Of a stretch of 39,170 nt of DNA, positions 7,815 through 15,492 are shown one piece after another. Numbering within the stretch: position 1 is the first letter of the stretch; every line of letters begins with the position of its first letter. The translations under genes and the position numbers were made by a program. The notes below the pieces were generated by a model. That model was not told the origin of the DNA and did not search any database. It saw only the letters and a program-made list of their open reading frames with translations. The stretch is from Myxococcales bacterium. Its GTDB lineage: Bacteria > Myxococcota_A > Polyangia > Haliangiales > Haliangiaceae. The DNA is taken from positions 1 to 39,170 of the forward strand of contig WYBA01000362.1 of assembly GCA_011526095.1 (NCBI GenBank), written 5' to 3'.

Positions 7815-8134
7815 TTCCTGGGCACGGGCACGAGATGCACCTTGAAGCCGCGTGCGCGCTCGGCCTTCGGCTGGTCGGGCACCGCGGCGCGCAGCTTGGC
7901 GATGAGCAGGTCGAGCGCCTGGTCGGGCGAGAGCTTGCCGAGCAGCGCGATCGGCGACGTCGACGGCGGAGCGGGCGCGGACACCGGGACTGCCACCGCG
8001 GCGGCGAGCGGCGCGCCGGGCTCGGTCTCGAACGCGGCGAGGAGCGCGCGGCAGGCGGACGCCGCTGCGGCCTTGTGCTCGGGCGTCGCGTCGTCCGCGA
8101 GCGCGGCCCTGATGTTCTCGATGAGCTTGTCCAT
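7811..8134 (-). CDS. Small alanine-rich protein, unknown
   Basis: 107 aa. AGGAGG lies 7 bases before the ATG at 8134. An N-terminal helix (MDKLIENIRAAL) and an A/P/V-rich middle are followed by a helical segment (LGKLSPDQALDLLIAKLRAAV) and a basic tail ending VPVPRK. No membrane segment. It is 29 bp after the lysozyme-like gene and overlaps the HTH gene by 4 bp, so it links the unrecognised operon to the recombination genes. Function unknown. Confidence 0.6.
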   Translation of the reverse strand: MDKLIENIRAALADDATPEHKAAAASACRALLAAFETEPGAPLAAAVAVPVSAPAPPSTSPIALLGKLSPDQALDLLIAKLRAAVPDQPKAERARGFKVHLVPVPRK

Positions 8135-8163
8135 GATTGTTCCTCCTGGATCCGGTTGGGGGT

Positions 8164-8964
8164 TCACGACGCGGGCGGGGCGAGCGCTACGGGCGCGCCG
8201 TAGGTGCCGGGCTCGGCGCGCTCGCCGATGTGGAAGTTGACGGGGACGACGACGGCGATCCGGTACGCGACCTTCGCGGCGGACTGCGTGCCCGCGGCCC
8301 GCGCACCACCGCGCTGCACGAGGCTCGAGAGCGCAGCGTAGACACCGTCTCGACGAGCCACGTCAGGGAGCTCGACGAGCGCGCGCTTGACGTGCGTGCG
8401 CGCGCCCCAATCGCCGATCGCGAACGAGAGGCGAGACAGGAGCCACGCGTCGCGGCTGCCCCTGCCGACCAGCTCCGGGTAGCGGAGGTGCCACGACCGC
8501 GCGCGGACGTTGTACTCGGTGCCGGCGAAGTAGACGTTCCACTCGTTCCGGTGGCGGAGCTGCGGGTCGAAGCCCTGCGAGCGGACGAACCCCTCTCCGA
8601 TCTGAAATAGGCCCGCCTCACCGAGCGAGGCGTCACCCTGCGCGCTCGGGCGGCCGTCAGACTCCATCTGCATCGCCGCCGCGAACACGCCGCGATGAAG
8701 TCCGCCGCGGTAACGGGAGAGGTAGCTCGACCACTGCGCGATGAGCGTCTGCGTGCGCTCGATGCGGTTCGGGATGGACGCGACGAGGCGCGCGGCGCGC
8801 GCGTCGTACTCCGCGCTGCCCGTCGAGCCGGTCAGGATCGGGTCGCTGCCGACGTCGGGGCTCGACGACGGTTCGGCGCGACCGGCGTCCGCGCGTCGCG
8901 GTGCGAGCAGGTACAGGCCGGCGCCGACAGCGGCGCCGAGCGCGAGAGCTTCGGTGTTGCGCAT
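8164..8964 (-). CDS. Membrane-anchored lysozyme-like (SLT-type) protein
   Basis: 266 aa. The ATG at 8964 follows GAGGAGGAAG. Residues 5-21 (EALALGAAVGAGLYLLA) are a membrane anchor followed by PRR. A linker leads to a lysozyme-like domain in which FAAAMQMESDGRPSAQG and EAGLFQIG match the soluble lytic transglycosylase pattern, with Glu101 as the likely catalytic acid. It would cleave the glycan strands of peptidoglycan. Its N-terminal anchor is nearly the same as that of the next upstream gene's product (8978-10066), although the enzymatic domains differ. A GxF-type hydrophobic stretch near the C-terminus (AYRIAVVVPVNFH) may be a beta strand. Confidence 0.75.
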   Translation of the reverse strand: MRNTEALALGAAVGAGLYLLAPRRADAGRAEPSSSPDVGSDPILTGSTGSAEYDARAARLVASIPNRIERTQTLIAQWSSYLSRYRGGLHRGVFAAAMQMESDGRPSAQGDASLGEAGLFQIGEGFVRSQGFDPQLRHRNEWNVYFAGTEYNVRARSWHLRYPELVGRGSRDAWLLSRLSFAIGDWGARTHVKRALVELPDVARRDGVYAALSSLVQRGGARAAGTQSAAKVAYRIAVVVPVNFHIGERAEPGTYGAPVALAPPAS

Positions 8965-8977
8965 CGCTTCCTCCTCT

Positions 8978-10066
8978 TCAGAACGGGACGTCGTCCGTCT
9001 CGGGCTGGCCGAGGACGTTGTCCCTGGGTTGCAGGCGGCGGATGAGACGCGCCTCCTCGTCGACGGCGCGATCGGCGGGCAACACGCGGACGGCAACCTC
9101 GACCTTCGAGCGATCGTAGGTGAGGCCCGGGTCGTGACCCTCGGTGTACTGCGAGCGCCAGAACCCTTTCCAACGGCGCCACTCCTGAAAATGGCGTGTC
9201 AGTGTCGAGTAGAGCTTCCCGGCGCTGCTCTGCCCGACGTAGACGACCTGACCGCGTTCGCGGATGACGTAGACGCCGGACTTGCCCTTGAGGTCGTGGA
9301 CCCACTGCGGGTAGCGCTGGCCGCGCTCGCCCAGCCCGCGATAGACGAGCGCGCCGTTGCGGATCGCCTGCGCCGTGGAGGCGTCGGTCGCGAGCGGGAC
9401 GACGAGCGCGCCGCGGTAGAGCGGGATCCCAGCGCGCGCGGCGTCGTCGCGAACGTCGCTGCGGTACTCGTCGACGGGCACGAACGGCTCGCCGGGAATG
9501 GAGTAGGTCCCGCGCATCGCGGCGCCCCAGCCTGGGCGCGGCATGCCGATGGCGCGCGCGATCGGCGCGAGCAGCGCCAGGGGCGCGCGGAGATCGAGGT
9601 GCAGGTGCGGACGCTCGCTGTTGCCGGTGTTGCCGGACAGCGCGACGACGTCACCGCGTCGCACCCGCTGGCCGACCTTGACGAGCGGCTGCGAGAGATG
9701 GAGGTAGCGCGAGACGATACCGGCCGGATGCACGACGACGACGAGCAGCCCGGCGTCCGGATCCTCGTCCCATCGCACACGCGCAACCTCGCCGTCGGCC
9801 ATCGCGAGCAGCTCGGTTCCATCGCGGAGCGGGATGTCGAGCGCGCGATGCGCGCGCTTGCCGCCGTCGCGCAGCTTGGACCATCCGCTCGACACGACGG
9901 CGCGAACCTGCGGCGCGACGGGGCGGCCGAAGTCGAGCACGAGGCTCGCGTCGGTCGCGGTCGCACCATCGGCAGGCGCCGGCTGTGCGCTCGCTCGACG
10001 CGGACGCAGCACGTAGAAGCCGGCGCCGACCGCCGCGCCGAGCAGCAGCGCATCGGCGTCACGCAT
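8978..10066 (-). CDS. Membrane-anchored M23 peptidase fused to a GIY-YIG domain
   Basis: 362 aa. The ATG at 10066 overlaps the previous stop by 8 bp. Order: N-terminal anchor 5-20 (DALLLGAAVGAGFYVL) plus PRR; an M23/LytM zinc peptidase domain, ~45-165, with His73-x3-Asp77 (HRALD), His123 (YLHL) and His154-x-His156 (PHLHLDL); a connector; and a GIY-YIG domain, ~262-352, with SGVYVI, VYVGQ (Gly264-Val-Tyr, Tyr276-Val-Gly), Arg291 and the acidic ...DEEARLIRRLQPRDN (Glu338). M23 enzymes cut peptidoglycan peptides; GIY-YIG domains are DNA endonucleases. All key residues of both are present. I know of no standard family with this order. The gene lies 13 bp upstream of the lysozyme-like gene. Confidence 0.8.
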   Translation of the reverse strand: MRDADALLLGAAVGAGFYVLRPRRASAQPAPADGATATDASLVLDFGRPVAPQVRAVVSSGWSKLRDGGKRAHRALDIPLRDGTELLAMADGEVARVRWDEDPDAGLLVVVVHPAGIVSRYLHLSQPLVKVGQRVRRGDVVALSGNTGNSERPHLHLDLRAPLALLAPIARAIGMPRPGWGAAMRGTYSIPGEPFVPVDEYRSDVRDDAARAGIPLYRGALVVPLATDASTAQAIRNGALVYRGLGERGQRYPQWVHDLKGKSGVYVIRERGQVVYVGQSSAGKLYSTLTRHFQEWRRWKGFWRSQYTEGHDPGLTYDRSKVEVAVRVLPADRAVDEEARLIRRLQPRDNVLGQPETDDVPF

Positions 10067-10430
10067 GGCCGTAGCCTCCCTGGATCCAGACGGTCGCGCC
10101 GGTCGCGCGCAGGGCCGCGACCAGCTCGTCAGCCGCGCCCTGCTTCGCAGCGCCGGTGATGAGGACGTCGGCGGCCCCGCGCGCCTTGACGATCGCGGTG
10201 GCCCCGGCAACGTCGGTGGGCTGGCCGTCGACGGAGAGGCCATCACTCGCAAGGCGCACCTTCGCGGGCGTCGCCTTGGCCTGCTTGTCACCCTTCGCGC
10301 TGGAGCCGAGCTTGCGCCCACCACTGCCGAGGCCGAAGCCGCCGCCGCCGTGGAGGATCAGCCACAGGAGCGCGGCGCCTCCGCCCACGAGCGCGACCTT
10401 GCGGCCGGTCTTGTCGTCGTTGCGCGCCAT
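10059..10430 (-). CDS. Single-pass membrane protein, ExbD/TolR-like C-terminal domain possible
   Basis: 123 aa. A basic start (MARNDDKTGRK) precedes a membrane segment (~12-27) and a glycine-rich linker. The C-terminal ~70 residues (KVRLASDGLSVDGQPTDV, then ADVLITGAAKQGAADELVAALRATGATVWI) follow the pattern of the periplasmic domain of ExbD/TolR: a strand, 'dGxvxvdG', then a strand and helix. That would make it a proton-motive-force coupled or peptidoglycan-facing partner, but no ExbB/TolQ channel gene is nearby, so this is only a fold-level suggestion. It is placed 6 bp after the second lysozyme-like gene. Confidence 0.55.
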   Translation of the reverse strand: MARNDDKTGRKVALVGGGAALLWLILHGGGGFGLGSGGRKLGSSAKGDKQAKATPAKVRLASDGLSVDGQPTDVAGATAIVKARGAADVLITGAAKQGAADELVAALRATGATVWIQGGYGHA

Positions 10431-10436
10431 GGTCGC

Positions 10437-11162
10437 CTACCGCCCCGCGCCGACGCGCTCGCGGTCGTAGAGCCGCGCAACGCTCTTGGCGAAGTCGAGG
10501 TTCTGCTCGCGGGAGAGCTTGGACGACGCGCCCGCTGACGCCGCGTGCGCGAACACCTTGTCTGCGGTGACGTCGATGATGTTGCGGCTGCGCAGGTACG
10601 CGACGACGCGGCCGACGCCGGCCTGATTGCCGAACGCGGTGACCCACCCGAACGTGAGCAACTCGACGAAACGGGCGTTGGTCCAGTTCTCCTGGAGGTT
10701 GGTGATGTCCGCGTGCTGCCGGCGCCAGTACGCGATGATCAGGCGAAGCTGATCGGCGCCGACCGTGACGTTGATCGCGGGCGTGAGCAGGTCGACTTGC
10801 CGGAACCGCGTCCCGTGCCGCTGGTTGTAGGCGTTGCGGGTGATGTCGTCGATCCCGAAGAGGCCCCACGCCGGTCCTTCGGTGAAGCTCGGCGTCAGGT
10901 CGGACTCTCGAGACGCGAGCGCGCGGAGGTAGGCGAGCGGGAGCCGCTGGCCGTGGTTCGCGAACTCGGCATCGTAGGTCCGCGGCAGCGCGGCGTCGAC
11001 CTCCGACGGCGCCGCCACCGGCGCCGCAGCGGCGGCAACCGGCGTCGATGCCGGCGGGGCCGTCGTGGCGCTCGCGTCCTTGCGCGTGAGCCACTGATGC
11101 CCGAGGTAGAGCGCCCCGGCGATGCCCGCGGCGGTGATGATCGTGTTGGTGCTGTCGCTCAT
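10437..11162 (-). CDS. Second membrane-anchored lysozyme-like (SLT-type) protein
   Basis: 241 aa with an N-terminal membrane segment (TIITAAGIAGALYLGHQWL, 7-25), an Ala/Pro linker (30-60) and a lysozyme-like domain. The pattern LPLAYLRALASRESDLTPS followed by GPAWGLFGIDDITRNAYN gives the catalytic Glu86 and the GLF/QI-type substrate motif of lytic transglycosylases. The remainder (QLRLIIAYWRRQ ... FGWVTAFGNQAGVGRVVAYL) is compatible with the C-terminal lobe. It would cut peptidoglycan glycan strands from the outside of a membrane. With the products at 8164 and 8978 it makes three wall-cleaving proteins in one operon. Confidence 0.72.
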   Translation of the reverse strand: MSDSTNTIITAAGIAGALYLGHQWLTRKDASATTAPPASTPVAAAAAPVAAPSEVDAALPRTYDAEFANHGQRLPLAYLRALASRESDLTPSFTEGPAWGLFGIDDITRNAYNQRHGTRFRQVDLLTPAINVTVGADQLRLIIAYWRRQHADITNLQENWTNARFVELLTFGWVTAFGNQAGVGRVVAYLRSRNIIDVTADKVFAHAASAGASSKLSREQNLDFAKSVARLYDRERVGAGR

Positions 11163-11190
11163 GGGTGTTGTCCTCTCTGCGGAGCGACCC

Positions 11191-11230
11191 GGATCGGGGC
11201 CCTGGGTCGCGCGAGCGACCGACGACCGTC
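11191..11230 (-). repeat. 40-bp intergenic hairpin repeat, copy A
   Basis: Reverse complement of copy B at 12083-12124, differing by a 3-bp gap and a few substitutions. The core GGTCGC-TCGC-GCGACC folds into a 6-bp stem. It lies in the 108-bp gap before the lysozyme-like gene. Two inverted copies in gaps of the same operon suggest a mobile REP-like element or an mRNA processing site. Confidence 0.7.
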
Positions 11231-11270
11231 ATTGGGGGTGGTCAGTCGATCGTTGGGTTGTGCTTCGGTG

Positions 11271-11612
11271 CTAGCCGACGACGATGGTGATCTTGTTCAC
11301 CGCGTCGATCGGCTCCTTGTCCGAGCCGTTCAGCTCGTCGTCCATCTCCGACTCGTCGCACTCGCTGTCGTCCAGCCCGTACGCCTGGTCGGCGGTGGTG
11401 ACGTCGGCCTTCGGCTCCTTGTAGACAGGCGCGTCCGGGAAGATCACGGACCCGCACTGCTTGGGAGCCGACTGGCCCTGACCCTTGTACGAGGGCGTGC
11501 CGCCGCCGAAGAGGTAGCAGAGGAGCTGCGAGAGCAGTCCGCCGCTGCCGTTCTTCGTCGGCTGCGCGTTCCCCTTGTACGCGGGGGAGGCGTTCTTGAT
11601 GAGGTTCATCAT
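11271..11612 (-). CDS. Small protein with three PxYK motifs, unknown
   Basis: 113 aa. AGGAGG lies 7 bases before the ATG at 11612. The protein carries three spaced motifs (SPAYKG, TPSYKG, APVYKE), a short hydrophobic stretch with a cysteine (GLLSQLLCYLFGGG), and two further cysteines, followed by a strongly acidic segment (DDSECDESEMDDELN) and a hydrophobic end (ITIVVG). It has no signal peptide. It could be a small structural or membrane-associated protein; the spaced PxYK motifs look like short binding sites. I do not recognise the family with confidence. Confidence 0.65.
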   Translation of the reverse strand: MMNLIKNASPAYKGNAQPTKNGSGGLLSQLLCYLFGGGTPSYKGQGQSAPKQCGSVIFPDAPVYKEPKADVTTADQAYGLDDSECDESEMDDELNGSDKEPIDAVNKITIVVG

Positions 11613-11623
11613 GGTGACGCCTC

Positions 11624-12064
11624 CTACTTGCTGAGCAGCTTCGCCGCGAGCGAGCCGATCAGGCGGACCTGCTCGTCCCGCTTCGCGTGCAGCGCGAGCG
11701 CGCTCTGGTAGGTGATCAGGTTCTCCACGTCCAGCTTCGTGTCACCCGTCGCGTTGGGCGCGGCGGGGAGAGCCTGGAACACGGCGAACGCCTGAGCCGC
11801 CAGCTCGACGATCTCGTCGGTGGAGAGGTTTCCGAGGAGACCCGTGCGCGGCTGCGCCGGGGGCTCCTGATAGATCACCACCTCGCGAGGCCGCGAGGAA
11901 CCCTCGTACCCGGGCCGCGGGCGACGCCCCGGACGGCGGTTGCCGTACGGGACCATGCCCATCGGTCCCCGCGGGCGGTTGGGCCCGCGGTGGTCCTGGT
12001 TCGCGCTGCGCGCGTTGCGCTCGTCGTCGAGACCCTCGTCGTATCCGTAGTCGTTGTCGTACAT
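11624..12064 (-). CDS. Small protein with Arg/Gly-rich N-terminus, unknown
   Basis: 146 aa, preceded by AAGGAG 7 bases before the ATG. The first ~70 residues are disordered and rich in R, G, P, Y and D (GPMGMVPYGNRRPGRRPRPG), as in nucleic-acid-binding or assembly tails. The C-terminal half is helical (STDEIVELAAQAFAVFQALP, YQSALALHAKRDEQVRLIGSLAAKLL). No membrane segment. The next gene starts 11 bp after its stop, so they are co-translated. The layout would suit a scaffold or DNA-coating protein, but nothing in the sequence proves it. Confidence 0.62.
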   Translation of the reverse strand: MYDNDYGYDEGLDDERNARSANQDHRGPNRPRGPMGMVPYGNRRPGRRPRPGYEGSSRPREVVIYQEPPAQPRTGLLGNLSTDEIVELAAQAFAVFQALPAAPNATGDTKLDVENLITYQSALALHAKRDEQVRLIGSLAAKLLSK

Positions 12065-12082
12065 GCGTTGTCTCCTTGTCTC

Positions 12083-12124
12083 GACGGTCGTTGGTGGTCG
12101 CTCGCGCGACCCAGAGCACCGATC
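12083..12124 (+). repeat. 42-bp intergenic hairpin repeat, copy B
   Basis: Inverted counterpart of 11191-11230. Shared blocks are GACGGTCGT, GGTCGCTCGCGCGACCCAG and CCGATC. It lies in the 79-bp gap between two genes of the minus-strand operon. Confidence 0.7.
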
Positions 12125-12143
12125 TCAGTCACTCCGCGTTGGG

Positions 12144-12677
12144 TTACTCCTCGTCGACCTCCCAGCCGTCGCCGTACTCGTCTCCGGCGTCGTCGAGCCA
12201 CTCCAGCTCGCCGGCCGCGTCGCGAAACGCGCTCCACACCGAGCCGCCTCCGGCGGCGTTCGACGGCGTGGTCACCGGGCGCGTCTGTCCGTTCGGCGCG
12301 GGCGCCGGCAACGCGGGCGCCGGTGCCGCCGCGACCTGCGGCGTCTCCGCCTTCGGCTCGGGCTTGCTGTCGGTCGCGCGCTTCGCCATGTAGGCGAGCG
12401 CGAGCTGGCCGGAGCCGGCGCCGGTCAGCGAGTGCATCGCGGTGCGCGTGTGGCCCTCGGCGAACACGCCGCCGATCAGGCCGCCGACCGTCATCAGCAT
12501 GCCGGTGGTCTCGGGCTTCACGATCTCCTGGTTGGCGAGCACGCCGCCCAGGAGCGCGCCGCCACCGCCGCCGATCACGGCGGCGACGCTGCTGCCCATC
12601 CATCCGGTCGGCGCCTTGAACAGCTTCTTGCCGCCAGCGTTGCGGTGGGACTTCGTCTTCTTCTTGAACTTGGCCAT
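12144..12677 (-). CDS. Glycine-zipper membrane protein
   Basis: 177 aa, AAGGAG before the ATG. A very basic start (MAKFKKKTKSHRNAGGKK) is followed by two glycine-rich hydrophobic segments (SSVAAVIGGGGGALLGGVLA, about 29-48, and TTGMLMTVGGLIGGVFA, about 57-73), an amphipathic stretch, an Ala/Pro linker and an acidic C-terminus (DDAGDEYGDGWEVDEE). Glycine-zipper pairs pack tightly in membranes and occur in pore-forming or structural membrane proteins, including those of viruses with internal membranes. The charge polarity (basic start, acidic end) suggests contacts on both sides of the membrane. Family not recognised. Confidence 0.65.
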   Translation of the reverse strand: MAKFKKKTKSHRNAGGKKLFKAPTGWMGSSVAAVIGGGGGALLGGVLANQEIVKPETTGMLMTVGGLIGGVFAEGHTRTAMHSLTGAGSGQLALAYMAKRATDSKPEPKAETPQVAAAPAPALPAPAPNGQTRPVTTPSNAAGGGSVWSAFRDAAGELEWLDDAGDEYGDGWEVDEE

Positions 12678-12705
12678 GGGTGTTCTCCTTGTTGGGGGTG
12701 GTGGA

Positions 12706-13242
12706 TCAGTCGGCGGTGTCGAACGCGCGCATCACGCGACGCACGCGCAGCTCGTCCTCGGAATCGCCGTGGTGCTCGAAGCGGTCGCCGCGCAGGAACG
12801 TCCGCCAGTGCTTCGCCTCCTCCTCCGCGGTGCGCGGCGGGGGCGTCGGGTAGCGGCGGATCATCGCCAGCGGGCACGCGGTCGGCTGCGCGACGACGCG
12901 CGGCACGACCTCGGTGGGCAGCTCGAGCTCCCCGAGCATCTGCGCCACCGTCGAGAGCGGCAGCTTCAGCTCGGACTCGAAGATGCGCGCGAGCAACCCG
13001 GCGACGAACAGCAGGTCATCGCTCGGCGCGCGCGCCGGCTTGCCGCGCAACGACTTGAGGAGGTAGCGCTTGACGTTGTGGACGCGCTCGCGGCCCTCGG
13101 GCCAGCCGCGCACGTCGTTGACGGCGAGGCGCATCGCCCAGCGGACGAGCCCCTCCACGGCGTCGACGGCGGGGGTGTAGTCGATCGGCGCGGACTTCCG
13201 CGCCTGGGCCTTGTCGCTGATCTGGGTCTTGGTCTTTAGCAT
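12706..13242 (-). CDS. Helical protein of unknown function
   Basis: 178 aa. The start is a Lys/Thr-rich tail (MLKTKTQISDKAQARKS). It then appears all-alpha (VDAVEGLVRWAMRLAVND, KRYLLKSLRG, DDLLFVAGLLARIFESEL), with a proline-rich stretch near 130 (YPTPPPRTAEEE) and a charged end. No membrane segment, no nucleotide-binding motif, no cysteines beyond one. A 28-bp gap leads to the glycine-zipper gene, and a 138-bp gap separates it from the peptidase-like gene upstream. Unknown role. Confidence 0.6.
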   Translation of the reverse strand: MLKTKTQISDKAQARKSAPIDYTPAVDAVEGLVRWAMRLAVNDVRGWPEGRERVHNVKRYLLKSLRGKPARAPSDDLLFVAGLLARIFESELKLPLSTVAQMLGELELPTEVVPRVVAQPTACPLAMIRRYPTPPPRTAEEEAKHWRTFLRGDRFEHHGDSEDELRVRRVMRAFDTAD

Positions 13243-13380
13243 GGACGTGTCCTGTCAGGCCGCGGGCGCACCCCGGCCGTGTGCTCGGCGGCGCGCCTTG
13301 CGCGTCGCGAGCGGTTCTTGGTGGCGGCGCCTCAGAACGAGGCGCGGCGCCGAGTGAATCGAGAGGCTAGGAGTGGGGAG

Positions 13381-14430
13381 TCAGATCTTCTTGGCGAGCC
13401 ACCGACCCGCGAGCGCGGTCGGCGTCACTGCTTCGAGCGTGCCTGGCATCGGTGGCGGCACCGCGAGCGGGCCGAGGCTCAACCCCTCACGGTTCAGCTC
13501 GCGCTCGAACTTGCCGAGAACGAACGGCGTCACGCCGAGCGTCGAGATCTTGGCGCGGAGCGCGGCGAGCCCGGCCTGGTAGCCGAGGCGCCCACCGACG
13601 CGCGACAGCGCGGTGATGATGCGCATGTCGGGCCTGATGCCGACCTTGCCGAGCCGCAGCTCGATGCCGGCGTTGCGCGGCATGCCCGGATCGGTACGGC
13701 GTGCGGCGTTCGCGTCGAGCCGGTCGATCGCGCGCGCCGTGGTGGCGACGATGCACCGACCCGGGGCGCCGAACGCCTCGGCCTCGCGCTCGGCGAGCGC
13801 CAGGACGAACACCGCGTCACGCAGCTCGACGACGCGGACGGCCCGACCGGCGAGCACGCCGCGGAGCACGCGGTGCCCGTTGCGGACGCGCCGCGGGCCG
13901 TCCTTGAACCGGCTCGCCGGCTCCTCCGCGAGCGAGGCGATCCAGTCCACCGCCTGCGTGGGCGTGAGCGAGACGCGCGTCGAGCCGTTGCGCGGGCGCG
14001 TCGCCTTGAACAGCGCGGCGCGCAGGGCGTTGCGCGGGTAGCGCGGATCGAGCACCACCGGCTCGCCGTCCTCGACCGGCATCGTGTGCGGACCGCCAGG
14101 CGTCTGGACCGTGATCAGCGCGCGTTCGGTGTCTGGATCGATGACCTCCGCGACGATGAGGTACTTCCAGGCGCGCTCGAAGCAGTTGGGGTCGCCCGGA
14201 TCGAACCGCAGCCGCTGCGCGGGATCGCAGGCGCCGAGCTTCGGCCCGTCCGCCGGATCGCCGGTGTCGTCCTTCTGCGGCTGCGCGCGGATCGCCTTGA
14301 TCAGCGCGTCCACGCTGCCGTAGTGCTCGGCGAGCGCCATCACGGCCGGGTCCTTCGCTGCCACCATGTCGGCCGCGAGCTTGGTCGCCGCGCCCAGGCA
14401 GTCGTGGTCGTTGTACGGGGCAATGATCAC
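13381..14430 (-). CDS. Candidate papain/transglutaminase-like cysteine peptidase
   Basis: 349 aa. The GTG at 14430 overlaps the previous stop (GTGA) and has GGGAGG 6 bases upstream. Residues 83-130 show the C...H...D order and spacing of transglutaminase/papain-like folds: Cys83 at the start of a helix (DPNCFERAWKYL), His115 after two strands (ITVQTPGGPHTMPVE) and Asp128 in VVLDPRYP. The middle (150-240) holds two beta-rich stretches; the C-terminal 100 residues (LGYQAGLAALRAKISTLGVT ... TALAGRWLAKKI) are helical and end in a hydrophobic basic tail. It could mature structural proteins or cross-link or cleave peptides. The catalytic role is inferred from motif spacing only. Confidence 0.55.
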   Translation of the reverse strand: MIIAPYNDHDCLGAATKLAADMVAAKDPAVMALAEHYGSVDALIKAIRAQPQKDDTGDPADGPKLGACDPAQRLRFDPGDPNCFERAWKYLIVAEVIDPDTERALITVQTPGGPHTMPVEDGEPVVLDPRYPRNALRAALFKATRPRNGSTRVSLTPTQAVDWIASLAEEPASRFKDGPRRVRNGHRVLRGVLAGRAVRVVELRDAVFVLALAEREAEAFGAPGRCIVATTARAIDRLDANAARRTDPGMPRNAGIELRLGKVGIRPDMRIITALSRVGGRLGYQAGLAALRAKISTLGVTPFVLGKFERELNREGLSLGPLAVPPPMPGTLEAVTPTALAGRWLAKKI

Positions 14431-15482
14431 TTGGAACCTCCCTTGGCCTTCTCGGGCATGAACTCGCGGATGCGCTCGACGGCTTGGTCGACGGTGAGCG
14501 CGGAGAACTCTTCGAGCCACCGAGCGCGCTCGGCGTCGGACAGCCGCATGACCATCCCGCGCGCCGCGAGCTGCTCGCGGGCGTTGAGCTTGGCCATGAC
14601 GAGCTGCATCTTCGCGGCCTGCTCCGGCGTGAGCACGACCTTGGCCGGCGCGGTCTCGGCCGGCGCCGTCGGTGCGGGTGCGGGCTCGGGCGTCGGCGGT
14701 GTGTCGGTGGCCGGCGGCGCGGTGTTCTTGGGCGCGGTTTCGGCCGCGGGCGTCGGCGACGCAGGGGGCGGCGCGCTGGTCGGCGGCGAGCTGAGCGCGG
14801 GCTTCGAGGCGTCGGCCTTCTTCACCACCTCCTCCGCCTCGCTCTTCTTGCGCGCGTTCCGCGTCTCCCACCAGACGTCCACCGCGGTCAGGCACTGGTA
14901 CGCGACGGACTCGATCGCCGTCGGCTCGCGGGCATCCTCCTCGTCGTCGTCGCTGCTCTCGGGCGTCGCGACCGGCGCCGCGTTGCGCGCGGCCAGGCCG
15001 TGCGTGGTGCGCGTTGCCTCGGCGTTCGCGCGGATCACGTCCGCGTTCGCGGTCACCGTGCCGGCGTGGTGCTCGACCGTGCAGGCCGCGAGGTCCATCG
15101 CCCGATCCATCGCGCGCTCGACCAGCGCGAGCATGCGGAGCAGCACCGGATCGCCGGACGTGATCACCTCGGGCGCCGCGTTGCGCGGGGCGCTGATCGT
15201 GATGTGGCCGACCAGCTCCTTGCCGATGGCGCTGTGGTGCTCATCGAGGATGACGAGCACGTAGTGCCCGGGGCGGTTGTCGACCGCGCGGACGAAGTTC
15301 CCGTGCGACTCGTGCAGGTTCACCACGAGCGGCTCCTGCGTCTCCTTGTCGAGCACCACCGCCGGCCGGCCCGGTCCCATGCGCTCCTTGAACCCGACGC
15401 GCGCCGCGTGGGCCCGCGGGTCCGGCGGCAGCGGGTTGCCTTCTTTGTCGGTCAAGAGGTCGTATAGGGGGATCGGGTTCAT
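14427..15482 (-). CDS. Multidomain structural-type protein, first gene of the operon, unknown
   Basis: 351 aa. Probably beta-rich at the N-terminus (IPLYDLLTDKEGNPLPP ... PAVVLDKETQEPLVVNLHE ... HYVLVILDEHH), then helical (120-165), an acidic spacer (SSDDDEEDARE), a helical piece, a ~60-residue Pro/Ala/Thr linker (225-290) and a C-terminal helical domain (VLTPEQAAKMQLVMAKL ... MPEKAKGG). No transmembrane segment or enzyme motif. Its 5' end abuts the tandem repeat array, whose last copy supplies AGAGGA just upstream of the ATG. As first gene it probably sets the expression of the whole downstream run. Unknown function. Confidence 0.62.
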   Translation of the reverse strand: MNPIPLYDLLTDKEGNPLPPDPRAHAARVGFKERMGPGRPAVVLDKETQEPLVVNLHESHGNFVRAVDNRPGHYVLVILDEHHSAIGKELVGHITISAPRNAAPEVITSGDPVLLRMLALVERAMDRAMDLAACTVEHHAGTVTANADVIRANAEATRTTHGLAARNAAPVATPESSDDDEEDAREPTAIESVAYQCLTAVDVWWETRNARKKSEAEEVVKKADASKPALSSPPTSAPPPASPTPAAETAPKNTAPPATDTPPTPEPAPAPTAPAETAPAKVVLTPEQAAKMQLVMAKLNAREQLAARGMVMRLSDAERARWLEEFSALTVDQAVERIREFMPEKAKGGSK

Positions 15483-15492
15483 CGGGGTTGGT

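Noticed and set aside
13279..15264. 661-codon open frame on the plus strand
   Set aside because: Antisense to two genes with good starts and coupling; its product is Arg/Glu-rich and lacks domains, typical of high-GC shadows.
7811..15482. Tailed prophage, tailocin, eCIS or type VI secretion cluster
   Set aside because: No tube, sheath, baseplate, portal, terminase, Hcp, VgrG or ClpV-like gene could be found among the translated products.
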